Source of the DNA: Bacteroidales bacterium
GTDB lineage: Bacteria > Bacteroidota > Bacteroidia > Bacteroidales > P3
Length of the DNA stretch: 64,000 nt
NCBI GenBank assembly: GCA_017545365.1
Contig: JAFWOP010000042.1
Coordinates: forward strand, 20,437 to 84,436
Direction of reading: 5' to 3'
Position numbers and translations under genes: made by a program. Positions 6,819 through 16,631 of this stretch are shown one piece after another (positions within the stretch are counted from its first letter, which is position 1; each line of letters opens with the position of its first letter). A model generated the notes under the pieces. The model searched no databases. It was not told the origin of the DNA and was given only the letters and a program-made list of their open reading frames with translations.

Positions 6819-9800
6819 ATGAAACGTTTTGCAGAATATTTCACTCTTTTTGTCCTGCTGGTTGGAGTGGGACAGACGGCCTTGGGGCAGACACGCCCCA
6901 CCAAGGCGAAGATGGTTTTTGAGGTTGACTCGCTCCCCTCACAGTTGTTGCGCTACCTCAACGGCACTAGCAAGGCGGAGGAAAAATTGGCTGCCAACGC
7001 CCAGTTGGTGACCAGCTTTGAGAACGCATACAACAGCCTCGACGCCAGGCACCGGCAACAGGTGACCGACCTGTACAATGCAGCCCGCAAGACCAAGATG
7101 GAACCCACGCCCGACTATGTGAACCTCACACAGACGCTGGTGGCCTATCAGGGTTCTAAGGTTACCACCACCCTCTTCGACGAATGGCTGACGGCCACGG
7201 CGGCCATCATGACCATCACTTCCAAGAAGAAGGAGATAACAGGCTTCATCGAATATACCGCCGACCTGTTGCAGGACCGTACCATCTATAAGTCTCGCAC
7301 CTCGATATGGCGGGTGCAGCCGGGTGCAATCTTCCAGTTGGAGGCTTTGCGCAACGATGTGCGCACCATATTCAAAGGCTCGGTGGACCTCACATACGTT
7401 TCTGGCACAAGCAACCATGCCGATGAGAACACCCTTTATGGTACCACAGGCACCTATTATTACCTCACAGAGACCTGGGAGGGCAAAGGGGGACGCCTCA
7501 CGTGGGAACGGTGCGGGGTGGATGCAGGCACCTGCCATGCCGACCTGAAGGATTATTCGGCCAATGTGAAGCTGCCTAAGTTCAACGCCGACTCGGTGAT
7601 GTTCGTCAATGCCAACTATTTCAAGACCCCCATCATGGGCACCGTGGAGGAGGCGCTCTCGGCCAAGACCGAGCCTGACAAATACACGTTCCCCAAATTC
7701 CGCTCCTACCAGAAGGACTTCCAGCTGAAGGACGTGCTACAGGGTGTAGACTTCGAGGGCAACTTTATGATGTACGGTCCCCGCTTTGTGACCAACGACG
7801 AGAAGAGCCCCGCTTCGATGATATTTTACCGCGAGGGCAAGCGTTTCCTGGTCATCAGCTCCACCAAGTTCGCCGTACTGCCCCACATGCTCACCTCCGA
7901 GCGTGCCTCGGTGAAGATGTATATGGGCGACGACTCGATATGCAACACCGGCGTGCTGGTGCGCTACACCACCGCCGACAACAAGGTGAACATGATTAAC
8001 AGCACCAAGCGCAACTACTACAGCCCCTATACCGACAGCTACCACCAACTGGACATCTACTGCGAGAATATCAACTGGCTTATCGACAAGGATATCATCG
8101 AGTTCAACATGGTGGCGCAGAACAATACGCAGACCTTCGTCACCTTCGAGTCTAACCGCTTCTATTCCTTGCAGAAGTCGATGGAGGTGCAAGGTATTGA
8201 CAAGGACAGCCCAGTGGTGAGGATGTATAAGTATATGCAGGCTCACAATATGAAGCAGGACTTTTCGCTGGTGTCGTTCCAGAATGCCATCCGCATGGAT
8301 GAGGCACAGACCAAACTGATGATTCACGGTCTTTCGAAGGCCGGACTGGTCTCCTATGACGAGGGCACCCGCCGCATCCATGTACATGACAAACTGATAG
8401 GCTTCTACAAGGCCATCGTCAAGCAGCAGGGGCACGACTATGACGCATTGACTCTCCAGTCTGAGACTGAGGACAACAACGCCGAGCTGGAACTCTCCAC
8501 CATGGATCTCCGCGTCCACGGTATCAAGAAATTCGTCGTCAGCGACAGCCAGCTGGTGGTGGTGAAGCCTTACCATGGCGACATCGTAGTGAAACGCAAC
8601 CGCGACATCCTCTTCTCGGGCTTCATCAACGTGGGGCGTTTCGAAATGAACGTCACCGATGCCTCGTTCTACTACGACGATTTCAAGTTCGACCTGCCGC
8701 AGATTGACTCAATACGCTTCTATGTCACCAGCTTCAGCGACCCACAGAAGGAGGTGATGGTACGCACCCCGCTCTTCAATCTGGTGGGCGACATACAGGT
8801 GGATAAGCCCGACAACCACTGCGGCCTGAAGAAGAACAAGGATTACCCCATCTTCAACAGCGTCAAGCCCAGCTATGTCTACTACGACCGCCCCTTCATC
8901 TTCAATGGGGTCTACAACCGCGACCGCTTCTACTATTCGCTTTACCCCTTCGTTATCAAGCAGCTTACCGACTTCAAGACCGACAGCCTCGAATTCCTCG
9001 GCGCCCTCACGTCGGCAGGCATCTTTCCCGAGATTGAGGAGCCGCTGAAGGTGCAGCGCGACTACTCCCTCGGCTTTATCTCCAAGGTGCCGACGGGCGG
9101 CTATCCCACCTACGGCGGCAAGGGCACATTCTATAAGACTATTGACCTCAGCTACCGCGGCCTCCGCGGCGAGGGTACACTCGAATACCTCACCTCCACC
9201 GCCATCACCAACAAGTATCTCTTCATGCCCGACTCGATGATGGCGCAGACCGACACCTTCTATGTCAAAGAGGAGGACAACTATCCCGACTGCCGTAACG
9301 GCAAGACGCTCATCCGTTGGTATCCCTATCAGGACTCAATGACCATCTCGCAGCTGCGCGACGGTACCCCCTTCCAGATGTATCACGGGGTCACTCAGAT
9401 GGCCGGACGTGTCACCCTTCAGCCCAAGGGGGCAACGGGTTATGGCACCGCCACCATATACGAAGGCACGCTCAAGTCGAAACGTTTCGAGTTCAAGACC
9501 CTCGAGATGAATGCCGCCCAGACCGAGTTCGCCCTCAAGTCAACCAAATACAACAGTCTTGCCTTCCAGGCCAAGAATATGCGTTCCCATGTCGACTACG
9601 AGGAGCATACGGGACAGTTCACCTCCAACGACTCGCTGGAGCGTACCCTGCTCCCCGCCCTGGGCTATGCCGCCTGGGCGGACCAGTATACATGGAACTG
9701 GGACCACAAGTTCCTGGCTCTCGACAACAGCAAGAGCATGGAGACTGGCGGCATGGAGGCCGTGCCCCTGCGCGACCGCGCCAAGCGGCTCCACAAGATG

Positions 9801-11360
9801 CCCGGTGCCCGTTTCGAAAGCACCGACCCCAAGCTCAAGGACATCCGCTTCTGTGCCATCAACAGCACCTACCAGTACGACAATCTCGAACTCTCCAATC
9901 ATAACGTCTACGCCCTCCCCATCGCCGACGCACTCATCGCCCCCGGCGGCGACTCGCTCCATATCAGCAAAGGCGGCGATATGAGCCTTATCCAGAATGC
10001 CGAGCTGCTCTTCCCCCGTGACAGCGGCTTCCACCTCTTCTACAAGTGCGACATCATGGTCAAAAATGGTCAGCAGTACGGCGGCAAGGGCACTATCGAC
10101 TATGTGGGCGTGGATGAGAAGAAACAGCCCATCTACATGTCTGAAATCGGTCCTGACGCACAAGGCGTCAGCGTGGCCAACGGCATGATCTCCGACACTG
10201 CCAATTTCACCCTCTCCGAGGCCTTCGGCTTTGCTGGCAAGGTGCGTGTCGATGCCCAGCACCGCTTCTACCGCTTCGACGGCGGCGTGCGTCTGCTGCA
10301 CAAGTGTGCTCCCCTCGACCAGCTGGGACTCTTGGCTTATGCCGACTACCTCAATCCCGAGGACATCCGCGTCGAGGTGCCCGCCAAGCCTGTCGACTGG
10401 AAGGGCAACCCCATCAGTGCGGCCGTGCATCTGGGCCAGACAGGCCTCAAACCCACCTCTGCCTTCCTCACCAAGCAACAGCCCGGCTTCGACCTCATCA
10501 GCAGCTATGGGCTGCTGCATTATGACGAGGGCTCCAGCACCTACACCATCACCTCTCAAGAGAAACTCGACGACAAGGATATCATCGACCGCTTCCTCAC
10601 CCTCCACACCGACAACTGCGTGGTCGAAGGTGAAGGCCCCATTGACTTCGGCGTTGGCGAAGGTCCTGTGGTGGTGCGCTCCTATGGTACCGTCTACTAC
10701 GACCCTCAGAATGAGAACGACTTCCTGATGAACAACATCTTCGGCATCACCTTCCCCATCGACAACGGCCTCATCACCCAGATGGCCAAACAGATTGAGA
10801 ACGACCTCCGTCCTACCGCCGCTGACCGCGACAACGACCTGCTTGACCGTGCCCTCAACTTCGACATGGGCGACCCCGACGGCGAGCTGGCATACCAGAC
10901 CTACCTCAGCACCGGCGCCTTCGACAAACTCAACGGATGCCTCGACAACACCCTCATGTTCGAAGGACTGCGGTGGCAGTATTCCCCCACCCTGGGCTTC
11001 CACGCCAGCGGCACCACCGCCCTCTGCAATGTGGGCAAGCAGCAGCTCCATGTCAACGTCCGCGTCAAAGCCCAGCTCTTCAAGCGCGGCAGCGAAACCT
11101 ATTTGGTGTTCTACATCCAGGTGGCCAACGACCACTGGTACTACTTCAAATATGAATACAAGACCCACCACCTTAGCATCAACAGCAGCGTAGGCGAATG
11201 GAACGACAAATTGGTCGGCCTAAAGAAGGACAAGCGCGTCATGGACAACTTCTCCTACTCGCTTACCAACTCCCGCAACGAAATCCAGAGCTTCCTCTCC
11301 GGCTTCTCTGGCGATGCCTCCGATATGGAAGAAGAGGAGGAACTCGACGACGACGAATAG
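6819..11360 (+). CDS. Very large secreted protein of unknown function with acidic C-terminal tail
   Basis: ATG 6819 gives 1513 residues with a signal peptide (MKRFAEYFTLFVLL...LGQ). An in-frame GTG at 6801 would add six residues but lies only 4 nt after the -7 box. No known domain is recognised. The sequence is rich in beta-strand-like segments, for example repeated patterns like GGKGTIDYVG and YGGKGTFYKT, and contains long charged stretches. The end is strongly acidic (DMEEEEELDDDE). No T9SS sorting domain or transmembrane segment is evident, so a periplasmic or outer-surface location is inferred. Large conserved exported proteins of about 1500 residues occur in T9SS-bearing Bacteroidota, but I cannot name this one. 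It is a single-gene unit ended by the terminator at 11387. Confidence 0.75.
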   Translation: MKRFAEYFTLFVLLVGVGQTALGQTRPTKAKMVFEVDSLPSQLLRYLNGTSKAEEKLAANAQLVTSFENAYNSLDARHRQQVTDLYNAARKTKMEPTPDYVNLTQTLVAYQGSKVTTTLFDEWLTATAAIMTITSKKKEITGFIEYTADLLQDRTIYKSRTSIWRVQPGAIFQLEALRNDVRTIFKGSVDLTYVSGTSNHADENTLYGTTGTYYYLTETWEGKGGRLTWERCGVDAGTCHADLKDYSANVKLPKFNADSVMFVNANYFKTPIMGTVEEALSAKTEPDKYTFPKFRSYQKDFQLKDVLQGVDFEGNFMMYGPRFVTNDEKSPASMIFYREGKRFLVISSTKFAVLPHMLTSERASVKMYMGDDSICNTGVLVRYTTADNKVNMINSTKRNYYSPYTDSYHQLDIYCENINWLIDKDIIEFNMVAQNNTQTFVTFESNRFYSLQKSMEVQGIDKDSPVVRMYKYMQAHNMKQDFSLVSFQNAIRMDEAQTKLMIHGLSKAGLVSYDEGTRRIHVHDKLIGFYKAIVKQQGHDYDALTLQSETEDNNAELELSTMDLRVHGIKKFVVSDSQLVVVKPYHGDIVVKRNRDILFSGFINVGRFEMNVTDASFYYDDFKFDLPQIDSIRFYVTSFSDPQKEVMVRTPLFNLVGDIQVDKPDNHCGLKKNKDYPIFNSVKPSYVYYDRPFIFNGVYNRDRFYYSLYPFVIKQLTDFKTDSLEFLGALTSAGIFPEIEEPLKVQRDYSLGFISKVPTGGYPTYGGKGTFYKTIDLSYRGLRGEGTLEYLTSTAITNKYLFMPDSMMAQTDTFYVKEEDNYPDCRNGKTLIRWYPYQDSMTISQLRDGTPFQMYHGVTQMAGRVTLQPKGATGYGTATIYEGTLKSKRFEFKTLEMNAAQTEFALKSTKYNSLAFQAKNMRSHVDYEEHTGQFTSNDSLERTLLPALGYAAWADQYTWNWDHKFLALDNSKSMETGGMEAVPLRDRAKRLHKMPGARFESTDPKLKDIRFCAINSTYQYDNLELSNHNVYALPIADALIAPGGDSLHISKGGDMSLIQNAELLFPRDSGFHLFYKCDIMVKNGQQYGGKGTIDYVGVDEKKQPIYMSEIGPDAQGVSVANGMISDTANFTLSEAFGFAGKVRVDAQHRFYRFDGGVRLLHKCAPLDQLGLLAYADYLNPEDIRVEVPAKPVDWKGNPISAAVHLGQTGLKPTSAFLTKQQPGFDLISSYGLLHYDEGSSTYTITSQEKLDDKDIIDRFLTLHTDNCVVEGEGPIDFGVGEGPVVVRSYGTVYYDPQNENDFLMNNIFGITFPIDNGLITQMAKQIENDLRPTAADRDNDLLDRALNFDMGDPDGELAYQTYLSTGAFDKLNGCLDNTLMFEGLRWQYSPTLGFHASGTTALCNVGKQQLHVNVRVKAQLFKRGSETYLVFYIQVANDHWYYFKYEYKTHHLSINSSVGEWNDKLVGLKKDKRVMDNFSYSLTNSRNEIQSFLSGFSGDASDMEEEEELDDDE

Positions 11361-11386
11361 GCCGCTACTCTTTCATTGTTACACCC

Positions 11387-11427
11387 CACCCCGCATCACT
11401 CGGCTTATGAGGATGCGGGGTGCTTTT
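11387..11427 (+). terminator. Rho-independent terminator after the large protein gene
   Basis: CACCCCGCATC (11387-11397) pairs perfectly with GATGCGGGGTG (11412-11422), followed by CTTTTA. It lies 27 nt after the stop codon. Confidence 0.8.
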
Positions 11428-11579
11428 ACCCTTTGAACGACTCCCGATTTTTCCGAAAATGAGGTCTCCTAATACCTTTTTGTAGCACGGTGGATGTCAT
11501 CATGAGAAATAAAAATGAAGAATCTATCACCTGAAATATAGTATGTTGTACTTGAGCGTAAGAAAAAGTGCGTTTTTTT

Positions 11580-11611
11580 TTTGTCCATGTCGAAAAAAGT
11601 TAGTACTTTTG
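11580..11611 (+). promoter_or_regulatory. Promoter of the tRNA-Leu pair
   Basis: TTTG at 11580-11583 and TACTTTTG at 11604-11611, spaced 20 bp apart, end 23 bp before the first tRNA. Confidence 0.65.
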
Positions 11612-11634
11612 CACCCGCTTTCGAGAGATAGCAA

Positions 11635-11718
11635 GCCCAGGTGGTGGAATTGGTAGACACGCTACTTTGAGGGGGTAGTCGCCGTAGGGCGGTGCAAGTT
11701 CAAGTCTTGTCCTGGGCA
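11635..11718 (+). tRNA. tRNA-Leu (anticodon GAG)
   Basis: A class II tRNA: acceptor stem GCCCAGG pairs with CCTGGGC, the D-region GGTGGAATTGGTAGACACG is typical of Leu, the anticodon stem CTACT/GGTAG encloses loop TTGAGGG (anticodon GAG), a variable arm follows, and the T-loop is GTTCAAGTC. The 3' CCA is not encoded (ACAG follows), so it must be added after transcription. Confidence 0.93.
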
Positions 11719-11785
11719 CAGAAAAAGAGCAACGCAGGTTGCTTTTTTTTACCACCAAGTTCCAAGAGAGGGAACTCTACCAGAT

Positions 11786-11870
<85 letters not shown>

Positions 11871-11873
11871 AAG

Positions 11874-11920
11874 AGATTTTGCAAGTAACTCAAAATGAGT
11901 GAAAATGCAAAATCTTTTTT
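11874..11920 (+). terminator. Terminator of the tRNA-Leu pair
   Basis: AGATTTTGCA (11874-11883) pairs with TGCAAAATCT (11906-11915), followed by TTTTTC. It starts 4 nt after the second tRNA. Confidence 0.75.
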
Positions 11921-12105
11921 CTTTTATATCCCAATTTTGGCCACTTTTTCGAAAAAGGGGATGAAAATGGGGTGTGCTTTTCGGCACACCCCACACATAT
12001 TGTCGTAGCGTAATCAAAACAATGATTAGAACGGAATAACTGTATCACTCAGAGTGGAAAGAAGTAGAAGTCCCCCAATTTTGTACTAAATATGTGGGGG
12101 CAGGG

Positions 12106-15100
12106 TCAGAGGTTGGTCTCGCGGAGGAGACGCAAAACCTCATCGGCTGTGACTTGGGTGAAGATGTCGGCATCTTGGAGGAGGGCATCGGCCATGGAGC
12201 GTTTGTTTTGGTGCAAGCGGATGATTTTCTCTTCGATGGTGCCGGCGGCAATGAGGCGATAGACCGTGACAGGGCGTTGCTGACCGATGCGGTGGGCGCG
12301 GTCGCTGGCCTGGTCTTCGATGGCAGGATTCCACCAAGGATCGAGGTGTATGACATAATCGGCCGCCGTGAGATTGAGGCCGAGGCCACCAGCCTTGAGG
12401 CTGATAAGGAAGAGGGGGGTGTCGCCTGTTTGGAATTGCTTGACCAGTCGGCTGCGCACCTGTGGAGAAGTGCTACCGTCGAGGTAGAGGTATGGCACTT
12501 TGGCACGGTCGAGCTCTTGGCACACCAAGGCCAAGTGGGAGGTGAACTGGCTGAAGACCAAGGCGCGGTGGGCAGACTGGAGCAGGTTGCCCACCAACTC
12601 CATGAAGGCTTGTGTCTTGCTCGATGCTATGGGCAACTTGTCGTTGATGAGACGGGGATGGCAGGCAGCCAAGCGAAGCCTGGTTATTTCGGCAAGGGTC
12701 TGTAGAGGGGTTTTGCCGCCCTCCTCAAGGTTGGCAATGGCTTGCTGCCGCAGGTTGTCGTATAGAGCCTTTTCTTCGTTGCTGAGTTGTATGCGGATGG
12801 TGATCTCGGTTTTTTCGGGCAGTTCGGAAAGTACGTCCTCCTTGGTGCGACGCAGCATGAATGGGGAGAGAATGCGGCGCAGTAGACGCTGCCGTTCGGT
12901 GTCGTGGTCGCGCTCAATGGGGATAATGAATCGGTCGGTGAACTGCTGGAAGGTGCCGAGGAGACCAGGGTTGGCGAACTGGAAAAGATTCCAAATCTCG
13001 CTGAGGTGGTTCTGGAGGGGGGTGCCGGTAAGCATGAGGCGGAAGTCGGCCTGAAGCAGCATTGCCCCTTTGGACGTCTGGGTGTCGCGATTTTTGATGG
13101 TATGGGCTTCGTCGAGTACGACAGTAGTCCAGTTGCGGGAGGTAAGCGTTTCGGTTTCAGTAACAAGAAGACCATAGGTTGAAAGAACCACGTCGCCAGC
13201 TTCGGCTTCTTGAACAATCGTGTTGCGGTCGGTCACTTGGTTTAGTGCTTTGACCGTGAGTGCGGGGGCGAAGCGACTTAGCTCTTGTTGCCAGCCAAGG
13301 AGTACGGAGGTGGGCATCAACACCAGCTGTGGGCCAAGGGCTGCCCTCGACTGCATGAGGGTGATGCTCTGGAGGGTCTTGCCAAGTCCCATGTCGTCGG
13401 CCAGGCAGGCTCCTGCTCCCCAATGCGCCAGTCGGCTCATCCAGAGGAAGCCTTCCTGTTGATAGGGCCGCAGCTCGGCGTGTATGTTGGAAGGCAGGGG
13501 GAATTGTTTGTCGCCAGCTTCGGCAATGCGACTCATCAGGTCGCGAAAATTCTTGTCGGCGTTGACCTTCACGCCCAACTCTTCGAGGCCGGCGAGTTGC
13601 ATGCCGTTCATTGTTGACACTTTCAATTGCTTGGAACTGCGCCCTACAAGCATTTTGTCGATGGCCTGTAGCTGCCGACGGAGCCGTTCGCTAAGGGACA
13701 GGTATTCGTCTCCTTGAAGGCGTATGTAATTGCCCTCGGCATTGCGGAGCAATTCAAGGAGGGTCGCCACTTTCAGTTTTTCTTTCTCACCGATGGTTAC
13801 TTCGCCCTCTATCTCAAACCACTGCCCTGCTGAGCTGATGCGAAGGCGGAGCATATCGGGCGTAATCATGGGTTTGACAAGCCGCATTTTCACCCCTTGC
13901 GGCCATTCGACATAGGCTGTCTCGGGATGTTGCCGCACCCAGTCGAGCAGGGTGAGGCACTCGCGCGTATCGAGCAAACGGGCACCATCAAGATCTTCAC
14001 TTTCGCAGCTGTTGGCGAGCATATCGTTGACAGCCTCAAGGTTCTGGCGCTCGGCTTGGAGGTTGCGCTCGGTCTGTACTCTTTCGCCATTGATGGTAGT
14101 GCTGACAACAGCCATGCCCTCCCCCGGTTTCTGATAGGGCGGGGTGTCACCGAAAGGCTTGACAGTGAGGTGGACGCTGAAGAGCTGTTCTTCGTAAGGG
14201 GCAACTTGTACCGCCACAAGCGGGTTGGCTTCCACACGGCGTATGTCGGTAGCATTCTTGAGCAAGGGACTCATTACAGTGAAGTCGACGCTGAGGGTCT
14301 GAAGCAATTCGGTCAGCTGTTTCTTGCTTTCCTTTGGAAAGAGAGGTATTTTGCAGAGGAGCTCTATGATGTGTATCTGTTCGTAGCTGGCATGGATGAT
14401 GGTGAGTTGCTTGTCGCCTTGCTGAGTGATGCTGTAGTTGGAGTCGCGCATTTGCTTCATATCCACATTGGTGCTTACGGCATAACCGCTGCCAGAGGGC
14501 TGAACCAGTAACTGCAGGGGCTCTTCGATGATGTCTATCTTTTGTCCGCTGATGGCATTGAACACGGTAGGACAACCCACTAATGCTGCGAAGACCTCTT
14601 GACCCGAGAGGTATAAGTAGTTGGAGCCGTACCAGTCATAGCCATCGACCAGCGAAGCCACCTTGTGGTCTTGGGCGTTGAGGCAGGGCTGCTGGGCAAA
14701 GTTCTTAAGTGCAATATTGCGACCGCGCGACCAAGTGATGCCTCCATCCTTGGACTTCTGTAGTTTGGGCTGTACGCTGTAGTCCTTGAGGCCTACAAAA
14801 TAGGCAACGCGCTCCATCTCCAACTGCTTAACTTGCTTCCTTTTGGCGTTGGCTTCGGCATTCCCCGTATACTTGATGATTTGGTTGATTACTTTTTCCC
14901 ATTCCTGCATAACCTTGGCCTGGGGCATCATGGTAGATGCCAGCCCCGTCTGACGGAAGAGCTTTGACTGGAGAGGCTTCAGCTGGTCGAAATCGTCGCT
15001 GTAAAGGAGTTTAAGATAGTCGTAGTCGTGTTCGGCAACGAACTTCTCCCATGGGTCAAAAAGGTGTTGTAGACTGTGGAGGTGGTAATGTTTGGCAAAA

Positions 15101-16167
15101 AGCGCGGTCATCACTCCGCTCATCGGGTCGCAATATTTGGGCAATGGGTGTGTATCGTAGTATTCAGTGGCATCACCCCTCAAATAGTGGTGGAGTGCCA
15201 CGAGCATGGGATAGCAGCCGAAGGCTTCGAACAGAGACTTTCGCTTCAGTATTTTCTCGCCAGCTTTGGCTGCCTTTGGGTCGTTGGACAGGCCAATAGC
15301 CACGGCGTAGGCCATGTTGGGCCAAGCATCGTCGAACACCGGCAGTTTGAGCTCTTTCAACAGCGTGGAGAACTCGATGTAGCTGTCCGTTGGTTTGTTC
15401 TGGTGGAGTAGTAAGATGGCATGCAGCATCCTGTATCTTATTCCGCCCTCCTCCATCTGGGAGAGAAGCTCGACTATCCGGCCTGTTTTGGGCACCTCGA
15501 CCACAAAAAGGTACAAATCGAGCATTTTCCGACGCATGGTCTCGCTTAGGTAGGGATTCTCGAAGAAAATCTGTCGGACAGAGACCATGTCGTCGCTCAT
15601 GTCGAACAACTTCCATTTAGGCACGATGTCATTGATATATATCCACATAAGAAGTTCGTCGTCGAGCCTTTGGACAAAAGGTATGCAATCTTTCTGCCTA
15701 ATAAGATAGTTCATCACATGCATAAACCTTGGGTCCACCAGCAGCTCTTTCAAATCAAGACCTCTTAGTTTCTCTTCATAAGGAAGGTTGTGCAGGAAGA
15801 GTACGAGGGTGGTAGCGAATTTTTGGTACTCCCGTTGCTGATTCTTATCTTTACTAAAGAAGAGGTCGGTGTTCATATCGCTTATCAGAGGCAATCTTTC
15901 GGGGTCAATGGCTCGCAACACTTCGAGCAGTCTGTCCATTTTGATAACCTTGGTCTCCATCCAAGGACTACTATCCGATTCGGAAACCAAGAAACCGGCC
16001 TTGACAAATTTCCTTACCTCATTGTCGACGGCGTACGGATTGAGGTTGAATTGCAGGCAGAACCTGTGCTGTAGATTGTAAGAATAGCCTATCAACGAGC
16101 ACGCAATGGCTTGAAGTAATGGATGGGTCAAATCAACGACATCCGTTTGAGTCTTTTTTTTATTCAT
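12106..16167 (-). CDS. SNF2-family DEAD/DEAH helicase
   Basis: The 1353-residue protein has a long N-terminal region of about 880 residues of unknown role, followed by a Swi2/Snf2 ATPase. Visible motifs are LRPYQQEGF, the Walker A box ADDMGLGKT (about residues 922-930), STYGLL, the DEAH box VVLDEAHTIKN (about 1015), LTGTPLQN, and in the second lobe VFSQFTSHL, GGLGLNLTAAD and the arginine-finger segment DRAHRIGQ. Such proteins use ATP to translocate on double-stranded DNA and remodel bound proteins; in bacteria they resemble RapA/HepA or are linked to defence. ATG 16167 (MNKKKTQTDV) is preferred to an upstream in-frame start because the -7 box at 16297 lies downstream of the latter. It is a single gene with no defence partners next to it. 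Confidence 0.9.
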   Translation of the reverse strand: MNKKKTQTDVVDLTHPLLQAIACSLIGYSYNLQHRFCLQFNLNPYAVDNEVRKFVKAGFLVSESDSSPWMETKVIKMDRLLEVLRAIDPERLPLISDMNTDLFFSKDKNQQREYQKFATTLVLFLHNLPYEEKLRGLDLKELLVDPRFMHVMNYLIRQKDCIPFVQRLDDELLMWIYINDIVPKWKLFDMSDDMVSVRQIFFENPYLSETMRRKMLDLYLFVVEVPKTGRIVELLSQMEEGGIRYRMLHAILLLHQNKPTDSYIEFSTLLKELKLPVFDDAWPNMAYAVAIGLSNDPKAAKAGEKILKRKSLFEAFGCYPMLVALHHYLRGDATEYYDTHPLPKYCDPMSGVMTALFAKHYHLHSLQHLFDPWEKFVAEHDYDYLKLLYSDDFDQLKPLQSKLFRQTGLASTMMPQAKVMQEWEKVINQIIKYTGNAEANAKRKQVKQLEMERVAYFVGLKDYSVQPKLQKSKDGGITWSRGRNIALKNFAQQPCLNAQDHKVASLVDGYDWYGSNYLYLSGQEVFAALVGCPTVFNAISGQKIDIIEEPLQLLVQPSGSGYAVSTNVDMKQMRDSNYSITQQGDKQLTIIHASYEQIHIIELLCKIPLFPKESKKQLTELLQTLSVDFTVMSPLLKNATDIRRVEANPLVAVQVAPYEEQLFSVHLTVKPFGDTPPYQKPGEGMAVVSTTINGERVQTERNLQAERQNLEAVNDMLANSCESEDLDGARLLDTRECLTLLDWVRQHPETAYVEWPQGVKMRLVKPMITPDMLRLRISSAGQWFEIEGEVTIGEKEKLKVATLLELLRNAEGNYIRLQGDEYLSLSERLRRQLQAIDKMLVGRSSKQLKVSTMNGMQLAGLEELGVKVNADKNFRDLMSRIAEAGDKQFPLPSNIHAELRPYQQEGFLWMSRLAHWGAGACLADDMGLGKTLQSITLMQSRAALGPQLVLMPTSVLLGWQQELSRFAPALTVKALNQVTDRNTIVQEAEAGDVVLSTYGLLVTETETLTSRNWTTVVLDEAHTIKNRDTQTSKGAMLLQADFRLMLTGTPLQNHLSEIWNLFQFANPGLLGTFQQFTDRFIIPIERDHDTERQRLLRRILSPFMLRRTKEDVLSELPEKTEITIRIQLSNEEKALYDNLRQQAIANLEEGGKTPLQTLAEITRLRLAACHPRLINDKLPIASSKTQAFMELVGNLLQSAHRALVFSQFTSHLALVCQELDRAKVPYLYLDGSTSPQVRSRLVKQFQTGDTPLFLISLKAGGLGLNLTAADYVIHLDPWWNPAIEDQASDRAHRIGQQRPVTVYRLIAAGTIEEKIIRLHQNKRSMADALLQDADIFTQVTADEVLRLLRETNL

Positions 16168-16296
16168 GGTGGCCCAGCTGTTGTGAATGAATGAGCAGTT
16201 TGCTGTTGGCCATTTGGGAATTCGGCTGCATAATCTAAAATATGACAGTGCCTTCCGCAATGCCCCCAAGCAAAAACCTGTTTCTATATTTGGCTG

Positions 16297-16304
16297 CAAA
16301 AGTA
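16297..16304 (-). promoter_or_regulatory. -7 box TACTTTTG for the SNF2 helicase gene
   Basis: TACTTTTG on the minus strand lies 129 bp upstream of ATG 16167, with AT-rich DNA upstream. It diverges from the + promoter at 16477. Confidence 0.5.
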
Positions 16305-16476
16305 CGAAAAATATAGCAAATCGACAGTTATTTTTCGCTCCTATGCTGTATTTGCCTGATTTTTTAACAGCCTCAGAGAGACTGGATCTCAAAAACAAAT
16401 TAGTAGAACCCACTTTTAGCGTATCAAATTTGTTGTTTTTTCGCCACCCTCATTTTATTGTAATGGAAAAAAGTTG

Positions 16477-16484
16477 TATCTTTG
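16477..16484 (+). promoter_or_regulatory. -7 box TATCTTTG for the DUF5692 gene
   Basis: TATCTTTG is preceded by an AT-rich segment. The leader to ATG 16632 is about 145 nt and holds no recognised element. Confidence 0.55.
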
Positions 16485-16631
16485 TGCATCCGTTAATGAG
16501 AGTACTCGACACCATATAGTAATTGATATGAAGAGGATTATATAGACAGAACTGGCCACTGCTATCTGGCAAAAAGTATAGACTGACAATAACACAAACA
16601 ATCAAATACTAACAATTAAAACCAAACAACT

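Noticed and set aside
9540..11171. A 543-codon open frame opposite the large secreted protein gene
   Set aside because: It is the antisense of a GC-rich gene with strong codon bias; the composition (Val/Gly/Ala/His-rich) is typical of such shadows and the sense frame has a promoter, signal peptide and terminator.
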